This document shows, piece by piece, positions 11,533 to 24,800 of a stretch of 64,000 nt of DNA. A program made the translations under genes and the position numbers. The stretch is from Cinclus cinclus (lineage: Eukaryota > Chordata > Aves > Passeriformes > Cinclidae), in the NCBI RefSeq assembly GCF_963662255.1, contig NC_085052.1:8559807-8623806 (forward strand). Direction: 5' to 3'. Position 1 is the first letter of the stretch. Every line of letters begins with the position of its first letter. The notes beneath the pieces are model-generated. The model was not told where the DNA came from. It saw only the letters and a list, made by a program, of their open reading frames with translations, and searched no databases.

Positions 11533-13684
11533 GACAGGTACCCTGAGTCCCACCTCACAGTGGATTTCCAGACGGTCAGTTTTTCTCTAAATTTTGATCT
11601 CTTTTTTCCCTCCTGAGCTTAGAAGAATGTTTAATCTGCAACTGCAACAACGTGAGAGAGATTACCATCACAAAAGCTATTTTCATCTGGTCAGGTGACT
11701 TTTTTCACAACACATCATGGTGCTTCCTGGCATTAAGACACTTGTCAAATCATCTTTTTGGCATATTTCCAGACTTAAAATCCAATCTTCATGCACAAGT
11801 TTGGGCCAATAGTTAAAAGGCAAACAAAGTCAGTGATCCTAGCAGGTTACCATGCTCTTACCATATGCTTCCCTTCAGGGTCGCATTTTCTGCAAGACAT
11901 GAACTAGTGTCAGTAAGCTAGAACTGCTGATTGCATGCTAAGATTAATACAAGTATTGAGGAACTGTGTACCTCCATAGTGTTACACTAATATTTTTAAA
12001 GAAAATACATTAGCATGGAAGGAAATGTGGTTCCTGCATAAACAGAAGAGCTATTTTTCAGAAAGATTTTAGAATCAGACACACATTGAATGCTTGGAAA
12101 ATAAACCCACACTCAATAGGCTTTTCTTAGTGAGCCCCAATGTCTTAATAGGACAAAGAAATCCTGGTTTTAATGAACTCCATAAGTAAGTTTTTACATA
12201 ATATATTTTTAAAAGTGAATAAACCTGTTTTAACGTGATAGCTTCCGTAGGGCTCAAGAGAATTCTAGTCTATTGTGTCGGTGGATTAACTCTATTCACC
12301 AAGGAAGAGGATACCAACATGTTCTATTATGCCCAACAACTGCAGAGATCTGCACAAATGAATGCTGTGCTTACATGTGTGTGCTGAATCATCAAATGCC
12401 CTTTCCAGCAAGAGCCTATATCTCCAACTTCCAGCCTTCCCTGTGCATGTCACTTAAGGCCTTGCTGCGAAATGCGAGTCACCCTAGTGGAGACTCCTTG
12501 CTCAAAGATGTTCACAGCCCATGGGCTCTGCTGGAGGACACAACCACAGAGCAGGACACCACCATGCTGCTGCCTGCCCTGTGCCTCCACCAGATGTTCA
12601 GAAACCTCAAGCACTGGCATCCAACCTGAATTGCCACACCCTCCCAACCTCGTACAGCCCAGAAACATGGTGGAAGCCCCTTCTCCCTAGAGTGGGATTG
12701 GAGCCCTCCAGCAGATCAATGGGCTAGAGGGCAGCAAGCAGCAATGGTCTAAATTAGATGCACTGGATGATCTACACTGCAGCCCAGCACTTGCCTGACA
12801 GCTCTACTTTTGGTTAAACTGCATTTTTTGGTTTGCAAATGTGGGAAGTGGGAATACTCAGGGTGAAATCTGGCCCCAACTAAGAGTGGGAAGGTTTGCA
12901 ACCCATTTTCCCTGAGGGTAGCATTTTGCTCTTTTTTTAAAGTCAACACCAGGAAGAAAGTATTCCTCTTTGCATTTCACAAAAGATGGTATTCGAATAC
13001 TGGAGGCTATCAAAAAGGAGAAAAACTTTGTTTTCATGTTCCTTCACTAACAGACTGAATCTAAAAACAATTAGAAACGCTGTAAAAAAAAGTGAAATTT
13101 TTAAATTCTAGCATATTGAGAGATTAGGCTCATACTATACATGGCAGAGATGCCCCCAGACCGAGATTTTGTCAACAATTCTTGATATTTGGTCTAATTA
13201 GCTTCACAGCTTCACCTTCTGCTTCCTTGGTATGAGCAAAATATAATTTTTTATTTTTTTACAGATGAGGTTTTAAGAGGAAGCTGTTGATTTCAATCAG
13301 TCTTAGACCTTTATCCTGTAATATGGCCCTCAACACAAAGCCTTGTGTCCTTCTATTTACGTAACAGACTCCCATGCTATGGGGCCCCACAGAAGGCTCA
13401 AATATCCACAAAGAAAATACCTACGAATGACTCTTCCTACAGCTGATCTGGTAGAAATCCTTCCACCTGCAAAGACACGCTTGTGTGCACTGTCTCGCCC
13501 TGAGATGGGCTGTGTGAAACCACAAAAATGCAGCTCCAACGGCACAAGCTCCATCTGCACTATGGAGACTATTAAGGCTAATCCAGCATTCCTAGACTGT
13601 GGTGCGAGACATTCCCAGTATAGACCTGCTCCAGCAGCACTCTGCCAGTGAGTTAAGTACTCTAAAACCATAACTCGTCTCATA

Positions 13685-13780
13685 TTTCTCCCAGCAGCCG
13701 CGCCAGGTCGGGCGATCCCGGCTGCTCTCCCGTGTCTTGCCCTCGCCTGCATCTTGGCCGTGCAGCTGGTGGCCAGCACA
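13685..13780. other. Small CpG-bearing GC-rich patch
   Basis: About eight CpGs fall in about 80 bases (13699-13775) inside CpG-poor DNA. It lies within a 154-codon minus-strand frame (13357-13821) without recognisable domains. It could be a conserved element, a remnant of a GC-rich repeat or an unannotated exon. I cannot decide between these. Confidence 0.3.
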
Positions 13781-14037
13781 CACAGTGAGTGGACAGTGGG
13801 ACTGACCCCAGCCAGGGCCATCAGCTTGAGTGCTTTGAGAGTGGTTATTTATAACTCAGAGCCCTTCTCCGATCTGGTCTCCCAGGCATGGCAGTACAGA
13901 TGAGAGAGCATGGTTTATAACCCACTTGACTGGGTCCAACCATGGGCAACAGCCCAGGTCTGTAGCTCTCTATGGTTCACACCACAGCTTGTCTGATCCC
14001 ACAGTGAAACAGTTTGGGAAGCTAAATCCACACATTG

Positions 14038-14090
14038 AAAAAAGAAAAACAAATAAACAAACAAACAAAAAAGATAGAAAATAAAAAAAG
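14038..14090 (+). repeat. A-rich (AAAC)n-type simple sequence
   Basis: Imperfect AAAC/AAAT repeats followed by A-rich sequence. No retroposon body or target duplication is evident beside it. Confidence 0.8.
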
Positions 14091-17000
14091 GAACCCTCCT
14101 CTGCCAAGTTATCTATCACTACAGCTTTCTGAGTTAGCTAACAGGAGTCAGAAACACCAGCAGTGAGTAGGGAGAAATGCAGCAGAGCCACGGTGAGGCC
14201 ATTCCCTTCAGCTGCTTCAGCCTGATGCTATATCAGCCAGAGTGCAAAACCATATCCCAAAGACAATCTGCATGGTGGGGGGGAGGGTGACTGCTGAAGC
14301 TGGCATGGGCACTGAAAGAAAAGCTTGTCAAACTATACCCTTGGAGCACACACAATTTAAACTGGAGAAAGCGAGCTTTAGCCAGCATGGCTTCACAACG
14401 TTTTGCCCTCCAGTGAGCAAAATCAACCATATCATCAAAAGCGCAGTTTTGCTGGCATAATTGCATTTACAGAATCACCAGGGATTTTGCCCTCAACAGC
14501 CAGAGCAGCATGGAAGAAAAAAACCCAAACCAAACACACACTTCATGAATATCCTTGACCAATGATTGCAGCTGTCTTGGCAAAACTCTTCAGAGCAGAC
14601 CTGGCTGTATTACTATCACAACTCGTATCAGAAAAAAGTATTTTTCTCCTGCTTAGCTTAAGCTCTGCAGTTCATGCAGTACAAACCAATTTATTTTCAC
14701 TTCTGCTTGTATTCAATCCCCATTTTTAACAGGTTTGCAGACCTGACAGATTTCAAATACTGCAGGGGGGAGTTTAAAACCAAATGTCCTCCCCTTGAAT
14801 GGGCTTTGTAGATACAATGTTTTATAAAAAGGAGAGGGAATCCTGCCTGTGAAAAACTTTTGCTAATAACAGGGATTCTCCTTACCAAGTAAGCAATCAG
14901 GTTTGTATAACCAATATAGAGGTAGCTGATGGCCAGCAAAGGTCACCCATACACAAGCACCCTAATTTAGCCCCCCATAATTAGCAACTCTGGCTCCCAG
15001 TCAGTGGTGATTGGCAGACCCCTGCTAGGATGATAGACATAAAATTAAAAAATTGTCTCTTCGCGGCTTTGGGAGAGACAAATCACATCTGATGGGCTGC
15101 AAGGTGAGGAACGAACAGAGGTAAATGTGGGGATGATGCCCCTCACAGGAACAAGCACAGGAGGCAAAGCCATTAGTTGGACTACAGGCACGGTGTGTTG
15201 TCACCTGGAGGGACACACCTACTGGGTGACCAGGACTGTGCCGTACCCTCACACTAAAATTCAAATGAATTGCTCCTGCAAGCTTCTTCCTTTATGGCTG
15301 CTGCTGAAGAGATGGAACATGCTCAGCCTGTGGTTGCTGAGCCTCTCCACATCCCTCACTCTGGAAAACAAGAGCGTCAGCGTGCTCACAGTGACACCAC
15401 AGCAGTTCCCTCACTGCCCTGCCAGCATCCACACACCCCTGAGAGCTGCTCCAACCTTCACTGCCTGCCCCAGGATCGTGGAGGCTCCACAGAGAGTTTC
15501 CAGGTTCAGTGAGTACTTTGGTGTCTTCTGACTGGCAAAGACAGAGCCCCATGGCTGCCTCAGTCCCAAACAGGGGCACCAGCCCTGCAGCCCCCTCCAG
15601 CTGCCAGCTGAAGGGAAAACTTTGGAAAACACTCCATCCAGAAACAACTGCACTACCTCACTCTCTTGAACCTTTTGTACCTTTCTTTGTCCCAGTTACT
15701 GGGGGAATTCATATGAGAAGAGCAAGTCTGTTTCCTAAAGATGAACTGCAAGTTTGAAAAGCAGAGGTCTTGAAGAGCTACAAAGGGCAATAGAAAATGA
15801 ATGCAGGTTTAAGATTACCTCTTCATAATTTTACAACTGTAAAATGTTAAGGAAGAATTCTCTTTCTGCTCTGCAGCTGGCAAATCCAGTTACAGGCAAG
15901 ACTGCTTCATGCGTGGCTTTTTTTTTCCTTGCTTTTTTCCCCACCTTTTTAAAATCACTTCTCTGTTGCAGAGGAACCTGAGTTCAGCTTGTGGTGAGTA
16001 CCTCTACAAAGCATAATCTCCATTTACAAGTATAGGGAAAAGGAGAGAGAAGGATTCTGTTAGGTTACTTGAAAGCATCTGTGTTTTTACCAAGCACCTC
16101 AAATAGTATTAATTAAACACCCTGTAAAGCAGAGAACCTCAGCTCCAACTCACAACCTCCAGCAATTCATACTGGGTTGATTTAAGAGGCTGTCACTTCT
16201 AGCCCTCTCCTGGGGGCTGATGCCTTCACTGAGATGGCAGAAGACAACATGTGCACATGTATGACCTGCAGCACTCTGCTCCCCAGCACACTGACAGTGG
16301 TTTGAGGTCACCACCAGAGTTAGCACCCATCCTGCTCCACATTCTCTCCTGCCTGATGGAGGGCCAGGACAGGCAGTTCCAATGCCAGCTCCTGGGTCAA
16401 GGCCCTGAAACTCATGGTTTGTACTCCCTGCAGTGTCTGTAAATTACAAGATTGTCTATCCTTCCTGTCTGGAAACTGCCAACCATTTTGGCCTTTCTGT
16501 AAGTTAGCTTTTTAACCAATAGCTTTTTAACCACATTGCTTAAGTGCTCCCCACAAGACCATCCTACAAATCTGCAGTGAGAGCTACTAGATCAACTACA
16601 GGCACAGGGCTGCAGCATGGACCTTCAGCTGGCAAATCCTCTGGGCCTTGTTATTTATCCAAGACAAACAACAAATGGTGGTGACTTAAAACTACTGGAG
16701 GAACATCATCTGACCCCAAATGGCCATTTCTGGGACTAATTTGCCACCTCTGGATCTCAGATACAAAGACAGTTGTTGGAATGAGGGAGAGGGCGGTGCC
16801 CAGGCAGTCACTTGTGAGCTGGGGTGACATCCGCTGGCACTGCAGAGCAGGAGGATGGCTGGGGGTCCCAGACACATGGACTGCCTCTCGTGCCTCTGTC
16901 CTGGGCTGCTCTAATCCAAACCAGGTACAATTTTCACCCGCACTGTGACTGCTCCATGCAGAACTAACACAGCAGGTCCCAAGCACTGCAATACCAGGCT

Positions 17001-20000
17001 CCACTTTAATGAAGATTCACTCAATCAGCTCTTTGCCCCTCCATTACCCCCTTCCTCATGCAACACTATTTTTCACCAGTAAGACTGAGGACAAGCCATG
17101 TGAACAACTTACAACATTCCTATGGCCCTGTTTGGATGATGAATGTTTTCCTAACACAAGGAGCTAATCCAGAAGTAGATATATCACCCCAAGCTGGAGG
17201 GAGATGGCCACAGCCAGCCCTCACGCCCAGTCACGGAGCTTGCCAGGGGCAGCACTTCTGGGAAGCATTCCTCCAGCCCACTCTGCTAACACTGGTTTCT
17301 CTCCCTGCTGTGCATTTCTCTTGTGGCCACATGGGCAAAGCCAAGACACAGTCCAAACTTGGCTCCTTTTATTTTTGCTCTTTGGCACCTTTGTGCTGGC
17401 TGGGCACTACCAGCAGGGGAGTTTTCTTTTAAGGCACCATCACAGCAGCCCCTGCATCCCAGAATAGCTGCACAGATGACATCCTGACTCAGCCCAGATG
17501 GATGTGTACAGGAGAACTGACAATCAAAGCTGATGCAGAAATATAAGAAGTCTGAAGAAAAATATTCTGCCACAGCTTGCTTTCCAGAGTGTAAATACAT
17601 GTTTAATGCATCCTTGGACTTGTCAGGATGGCTGCAAAGGCGATGCCAATGATCCTGGTCTGAAAAGCTATGGTGGTAGAGACAGAGTTGTGCTCTCAAC
17701 ATGCTCACCAGAAACTGGAAACAGAACGGGAAGGATTCATAAGGTCTCATGGAATTTTAGCATCTACCCAGCCCAGCACATGCAGAACTGAATTGGTTCT
17801 TGCAGCTGACACCCCAGCAGGGTGGTGTGTTTTGCCATACCTGGTGCTGCTGTCACAGCCACCACATCCTTTTACTACAGAGACACAGCAGGATATAGCA
17901 GCGTGGTCCAACAGGGATGACTCCTTTCTCCCCTCACTGTCTTCTCCATCCCTCCTTCCACTTGTGGCCATAACTTCAGGCACAGAGGGAGAAGGTTGTC
18001 ACCAGTGTGATGTTCACTTCTGGTTTTTGGGACTAGTTCATGGGAGTCTCACAGGATCCTGCAGTTTCCAGCAAAGGGGCACCTCTCCAGTCACAGGCCT
18101 TGCTCACCAGTTAAATTTAAAAATAGAAACCTAAACATAAAACCCACCTCAAAAAAAAATCCCTAACTGAATGAACCATCCCAACAAAGCCAAAGTCAAA
18201 TCATTAAGCAACGCCCTTTCCCCAGATGATGGAATTGTGGACAGAAGTGACAAAGAAATTCTCCAACTCATCTACTGATCTGCAGAGGAGGAAGTGACCT
18301 CTGTAGCCATTAGATACTCACACTGATGAGGTTAATCCAGCAGATAGTCCAACTATACAGAAAAAAGCTACCATTAAGCAAGACAATGACTATAATTTCT
18401 TTCTACCACCCTGAAAGGATTTATGCAGAAACACCTTTCAAACATGGGTATCAGGCCTACTTAAACTAAAGAGTCATAAGCCAATAGCTGGCTAAGAGGA
18501 CATTAACCCAAGAACTCAATTAAAATTAAATAAAGAATTATGCATAGAAAAATATGGTCAGTAGCTATTCAGAATGGTGAGCTGAGACCTACCAGGACAG
18601 TGCTTCTATGCCTCAGCTTTGCCACCACCTTAGCTCTAGGACATGAAGCTACTTTGACACTTACAACCTCTTCTACAAACTTATTCAAGATACTCGATGA
18701 CAAACGTGTTACTGAGTGGAAGGAAAAGAAAATCTTTTACCTACCAAAACTTTGCACCAATCCTGCACTCAAACCCAAGTTTAAATTCCAATCCTAAATG
18801 CAAGACCTGTGAGTGCAAGGAGACCGCTGTATAACACTGCACAAGTTTTTCACTGAAACTCAGAACCTATTCTAGTGCCAGGGTAGAAACAGGAATTATT
18901 CTGAGAGGACTGCTCCATGCACAGTCCCACTGATCCCCCAACATAATGCAGGAAGATGCATCCAGGATCCATCTGTCCATCAGAAAGTAAAACTAAACAA
19001 TATCTAATTATTAAAAATGGTCAGTAATAAGTGCCCCAGTGACATTTTTTAATTCGTTGCATCTCCACAAATTTATAACCTTAGGACAGCAGCTACAATT
19101 CACTCTAAGGAATTGCTTTGGTTTGAAGAATGATTCTCCTGCCTCCAGAAATGAAATTTGCCTTATTATAAATACAGCACATAAGCATCAAAACCAAATT
19201 AATAGATTTTTGGGTAAATGCTGTGGTCATCTGCCCAGCAACTAACTGCTGTCAGCTGAGCTGAAAAAGTGGTTATTTGTGAGAGGAGTAGTAAGCACTT
19301 TTATCAACAATCATGTATATGGAGTAGATGCAAAGCGTCTAAATTCTGGTTTTTTTCCTCCTTTCCTTTCCTTTGACAATGCACAAGTATACATTTGTGT
19401 GTACTCATGTGCTAGGGGACAGACACACACTCACACTCACCATTCACTATGTAAAGTGCTGTGTATTGTGTATTAAGTTTTGAATTTTAAAACCCAGAAA
19501 ATACTGGTTAAAATCTTCTACATATTATTTTATCAAACGTGCCAGACCCTTCATGGTTTCGGATGTGGGTGTGGATATCTGCAAATGACTCACCATCACT
19601 GGCCTGGAAGTGAAGGCATGCAGGGATGGACCATGCAGGGAGGAGCAGGAGGTCCTTCCCTGCACTTCCTCAGGCTCCCACTCACACCCTCAAATTGCCA
19701 GCTCCAAAGCACCTGCCTTTTGCCAAGTCCAGTCAAACACTGGTTTTCCAGAATGCAGTGTCTGTTTTTGAGGGAAGGTCTGAATGAAGCAGGCAGATGA
19801 AAATGAAAATGTTATATAAATATAACAATATTTATATCAGGAGGCTGTCAACCCAAACCATGCATCCCTGGCTGGATGGGTTGTGGCTTAGACAATGAGA
19901 CCCTACAGAAAGCAAGAGCAAAAAGGAAGATGTGGTACTTTGAAACAACTTAATTTCTTGTCAATATCCACCTACTGGGGAGATGTATTTTCAGGTGTGG

Positions 20001-20169
20001 GATATTACACGTACCCCAAATTCCCATTTCCTAAAGCACATCTATGGGGCAGCTTCAGACTGCCTCACCAGAGCTGACTATTCTCTGTGGAGATCATGGA
20101 GAAAATTCACAGTAGGTTTAAAATCAGTCGCAGTCTGTACAACCAATGATATAGCTTATTTTTGACAAC

Positions 20170-20290
20170 AGTGTGATACTCACAAGCATTACTTAATTCT
20201 ATTGCCTGGGTAGGACAACTGAGGCATGAAGTGAGGTGGGCTCTGGTCCAAGGTCATGCAGACGGTTGGTGAAGCATAAATCCGAGATGC
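20170..20290 (-). repeat. MIR-family SINE relic
   Basis: The plus strand reads ACAACTGAGGCATGAAGTGA, then TCCAAGGTCATGCAGACGG and GCATAAATCCGAG. These track the reverse complement of the MIR head region, where the consensus has an aactgaggcacagag segment, then cccaaggtcacacagc and then the tRNA B-box equivalent. The element is therefore in minus orientation and is a fragment of roughly 100 bases. Identification is from family knowledge. Confidence 0.55.
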
Positions 20291-20328
20291 CTTTTAATTA
20301 TTGATGACACTTTTGACTTTCTGAAGCC

Positions 20329-20344
20329 CCTAACTCGAGTTAGG
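20329..20344. repeat. Perfect 16-base palindrome
   Basis: CCTAACTCGAGTTAGG is self-complementary with no spacer and contains a CTCGAG core. It lies just beyond the MIR relic. A protein-binding palindrome or chance are both possible. Confidence 0.75.
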
Positions 20345-21984
20345 TCTCAGGAAGGGGATGCTTTTCTGCTCTGTTTGGGTTCTGCTGAGGAGACTCATCC
20401 CACCATATTAAGCAGGATTTAAGCACAAGCCACTAGTGTCCCACATTAGCTTCCCTCCATGCCTCTTCCCTTGGAAAAGACACAAGGGGAAAGAAGGAGC
20501 CTTAATGATGCCCAGGGGGTGCCAGTAAGTTTAACTACAGAGAGTCATTTTTGTTAATGGAATTCTGGCTGATGCAGTTTGAGTAAGGAGGATGAGAGAA
20601 TCTTTCACTGTGTTTTTCTAAAGCAAATATTTGGCGCTTTCATCTAACAGTGCTTTAACATGCAATCTGTCACCAAAAAAAACAGTTTACGTGGGAGTTC
20701 ATGGAAAATATATCATGTTTCAGACAGCAATTGAGGAACAGGGGGTATCTATTGTACTGCTTAGGAATGTAATTCATGGAAACTGGGTTGCAAACCACAG
20801 GACTAGCTATTATCCCATCTGCAGGTGTGACAACAACACAGATTAATACTGATGTTTCACCCTTTATTTGCCACCACCATCTTCCTGTCCACTGAATACG
20901 CTGGGGTAAAAGGAAACAGGAGTTTCTATCATCACCAGTCCAAGGGTCTTCATCAACTCCCACCCATTTCATTAAACACCCTGATTCCCCAGTGCAATCC
21001 ATACCTCTCTGGGGTGCAAACCCCAGGCTGTCATCTGCCTGGAGCACCTCACACACCTGTCAGCAATTTACACCACAATAAAACCAGGCAAATAATTCTA
21101 CAACCAAGCACACTTCTCCAGGGCTTTGTTTTTCCTGGCTGGGAACGCCAAGAATATCATGCACATATTTGAGCTGCTCCACCTAGTCATTATCCCAAGA
21201 GAAAAGGACAGCCACACTTCTGGTATGTAGAGCCACACAACCAGTACAAACACAAGCTCTTCTTGGCTGAGCTGCCTGGAGATTCCTGTGATTTGCAACT
21301 GACCCACTACCAGCCAACTCCGCTCCTTGACCACCCTGGTTGTGGCTCCCATTCTCCGTCTGCTTTTGGCATGGTGACAGCAGAGGCTGGGGGTTTTGTC
21401 AAGTTCCCTCCCCCTCCTCTTTGGCTTTGTGCTTGGCCAAACTCCTGCCTTCCTCTCTGCCCATTAACACGCAGCATCAATGGGGTGAGCGGAAGGAGGT
21501 CACCGAGCACTTGGCAGCCGCTGGGTGCAGACGCCGCATGGAAAAACTTCCAGTGCGGAGCAGGACGGCATTATGGTGGCACCAGGGACAGAGAGGGCTG
21601 GCTGCACCTTGGCCATTGCTGATCTGCTAATGCAGCGTGGAAAATCACTGGAGTCACTTAGTGACACACAAACAAACCAAGCGATTTATTATTTTTCCCC
21701 TTGGCTTTACCACCCAGCTAAAAAAAGGTCAAAAAAGCCTCCTTGTGCAAACCCAAGTCTTCTTCACAAAACTCACAGTGTCCTACTTGCAGCTGACTAA
21801 TTTCTTTTGTAGTGGATTTAACACTTGACCAAAGCTAGCTCTGAGAGTGGACCTGGAACAGGCTGTTACATAGAATTTGGTGGTTGTACGATTAAGAATA
21901 ATCTATAGGAGTCTTCCACTTGTATTTTTAGATAACAGAGGCTGCTTTTACCCCGCAGCTGCACAGGGACCAACCATTTCTATT

Positions 21985-22040
21985 ACTGAAAGTACAAGGT
22001 TAAGTGACACACCCGAAGTCAAAAAGGGCAACAACCTCCT
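21985..22040 (-). repeat. Possible MIR fragment
   Basis: AAGGTTAAGTGACACACCCG followed by AAGTCA resembles the reverse-strand MIR segment ggttaagtgacttgcccaaggtca. The flanks do not extend the match convincingly, so this is only tentative. Confidence 0.35.
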
Positions 22041-22184
22041 TGATTTGCAGTCTGCTGTTTTAATACTCAAGACAATCCTTTCCAACTTGCAACAGTTCCA
22101 TTTCCAGATGGAAAATTGCTTCCCTCTTACAACACAGAAATCAGAAACAACATTAAATCAGCTGGTGTTGTTTTCTTTATTCTC

Positions 22185-22215
22185 TTTTATTCACCTCTGG
22201 TTTTATTCACCTCTG
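22185..22215 (+). repeat. 15-base tandem duplication
   Basis: ttttattcacctctg is repeated at 22185-22199 and 22201-22215 with a single G between the copies. This is a recent-looking slippage-type duplication. Confidence 0.85.
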
Positions 22216-24541
22216 TTTTTCTTCCCTTTCCTTGGCTTATACACTGGGATCAATTACCTAAATTTCTTGCTCAGTTGAAGTTGCAGGTCTCCAGTTACTA
22301 CAAAGAGAGGAATTCGATTACAGAGGAATTTACCTGATGGAGACTGCCATTACCTTCCCAAGCAGAGCAGACAGCTGAAGTTTTGTACCACACTCACTCA
22401 AACATGTCCAGCCCACTGTGACAGTGCTCCGTCACTCTGATCTGGGGATGAGGCACCTACTGGGTTTCCAGCTTCTGCCACTGTCACCTAAATTCCCCCT
22501 CTCCCTAATCCAAAACAAACCTTCTTATCCAGGGTTCTTATTCCTTGCTCTGGACAGCAACAAATCTTAACCTACACAAGGCAGAAAAGTTCTTTTATTG
22601 CTATCATTTCTTATCTGGCTGTCTCCAGGGTGGCCCTGGGGTTTTCACAAGCCCTGGGGACATGTTGCTGTTTAAGTAGAGTTGTGTGCACCATGCACCC
22701 ACGTGCTGGCCAAGGACATCTGCACCAGTATCCCACCCAGGGGCTGGGCCAGGCTCTGGACTCATTTGCACAGTCCAGTCTGGCTGTGCTGCTACTTGCT
22801 GTCACTGCTGTTGGTTTTCTCATCTCTTTCTAAGCTGGAAATGTATCTCCAAAAAGAAGCAGGGGGGTCATCCCAGCCACATCCACAAACAGTGCTGTGT
22901 TTACTGGCAAGAAGGAAATCCAAACGTCTGCTCTCCTTCTCCCAGCCAGCAGCTAAATTTCTTCTATTTTCAAGCCATGTTTGTCCTTTCCTGGTCACAA
23001 ATAGCCAACAGCTTTTTCCTGCCTGCTGTAAGTAGCAGGTTTCTCACCTGTCACTTCAGCTTGTTGTAAGCAGAAGCCTGATGTGCAAGCCACCGGCAGT
23101 GATGACACGCTCAAACAAGCGTCTACTGATTGAAGGCCCTCGTCATCACCCTTGACCCCAATCCTGTAGATCATGTTAAATCCAGTATTATCTCCCTGCA
23201 AACTTTGTTTGCTTGAAAGGTGAAAGACTGACACCAGAGCCTGGACCCGAGGGGCTGAGTGAAGAGCCTGTCAGGCAGAAGGTGGCTGGAGATTGGAGAG
23301 CAGGATGAAGAGGCTGAGATGCCACTGACACCCTCTCTCATCCCTCCTTCTCTCTCCTCTTAAGAAGAAATTTTAGGGAATCAAATTAAATAAAACAATA
23401 AATCAGAACTTGTACTTTGCAAAAAAAATAAAAATAAGTCTGGCATGAAGTAAATGTTTCCCTGTTGTCCTTCACTGGAAAAGTGAAATTAATACTGGAT
23501 TCAATAAAGCCTTCTGCTTTAGCACAACACAAGCATGTACCCCAATTTACAAGAGCATCTCACCCCTTTGAGGTGAGACACAGCTCTGATACTCATTCCA
23601 GAGAGCCAGGTGTGATGCATGTCCTCTCCTTGGGTTATGCCACTGCCCACCCCAGCTGGGGTGGACCTCTCTCCAAGATGGGCACCTAAGTCCCATCCTT
23701 ACTGAGCTATTTACAGGCACCCTGAGATGCACTCCCCCAATCTCACCTGACCACTCCCTGAGAGACCTGGATGGGTTAAAAGCAAGACATGAGAGATTGT
23801 TTCCATGTGGAAACAACTTTGCCTCTACTATTCTGCCAAACATGAAGTTTTTAATAGGCCTTGGGTAGAAATGACAGCATGCCTGAGGGTATGTGAGGCC
23901 TGTACAGCATACACACAAGAATAAGATAGGCAGGGGGAAAGAAAAAACCTTAGATTCATATGCTGCTTCTCAACAGAAACTGAGCTTTACTAAGTTATTT
24001 GCCTGCAAAGATTCACAAATTCAAAAAAGGTCCTCTTGAAACATGTAAATCACAGTCCATCACGGAAAAAAAGGTGTCGAACTGCTATGTAGATGTGAGG
24101 ACATAGTTATACTATTGGACATGAAAAATGGAAAAGTCATTGTATGACTAAAGGATTAGGAGTGGGCCCAGTAAGTGTTGAACTTTGTATTCTGGTTTAT
24201 GAAGAGCCATCTCAACCAGAAAAGCCACACAGCTGAGGTGGTGGATTGTAGCCTTAACCTGCTCGGCAACAAAACCAGCAATAATAACGTGACAGGAAAG
24301 AACTGCCATCACACAAAAATTCATGCTCTGGAAATTGTAGTCTGTATTTAAAATCTATTTCATTATTTAAAAGAATCACACATTTAATCAGGTCTATGAG
24401 ATTTCATTGTATGAGTTTAAGAGACTTGGATTGGATCTTTAATTCCATATAAGTCATGTCGTCTATGAAATAGCTGGTATGTCAACAATGTGCTCTGGTT
24501 TAGCTGTGTCTGGTGAGATTTCACATACTGCACTTTTTCGG

Positions 24542-24559
24542 AAAAAAAAAAAAAAAAAA
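24542..24559 (+). repeat. A18 homopolymer
   Basis: Eighteen consecutive A. No recognisable retroposon precedes it. Confidence 0.9.
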
Positions 24560-24641
24560 GCAAGCATGCCACCCCCAGCAGTTTATAGAACATGCTGTGG
24601 AAAATCCAGGAGCAGTATCATTCCATAAACACATTTAATAC

Positions 24642-24686
24642 TCATACACATTATATATACACGTATAGACGCATATACACACACAA
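24642..24686 (+). repeat. TATACACA-type simple sequence
   Basis: Alternating pyrimidine-purine sequence of imperfect TA/CA/CG steps. It is low complexity. Confidence 0.75.
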
Positions 24687-24800
24687 TGAGGCGGATAATT
24701 AGGCGATAAATTGTGGAAACATGATAAATTGCATTTATCTGGCACCTTTGATTGCTTCATCTGTTCTCTCTTCACTAATCCATCTCTGTGGAGACTGGTT
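24687..24800. promoter_or_regulatory. Candidate AT-rich regulatory element
   Basis: It contains GGATAATTAGG (24693-24703), GCGATAAATTG and CATTTATCTGGC, with homeodomain and GATA-like cores closely spaced. Part of it (24726-24760) also faintly resembles the 3' tail of MIR3/L3, so it could be an old SINE relic rather than, or as well as, an element under constraint. Confidence 0.3.

Noticed and set aside
17400..17425. CTCF-like motif (ACCAGCAGGGGAG)
   Set aside because: Departs from the CTCF core at the GGC positions, and a single weak match is expected by chance.
24726..24760. Weak MIR3/L3 tail similarity on the minus strand
   Set aside because: About 35 bases only, inside a motif-rich AT segment. 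Kept as a comment on that feature rather than a repeat call.
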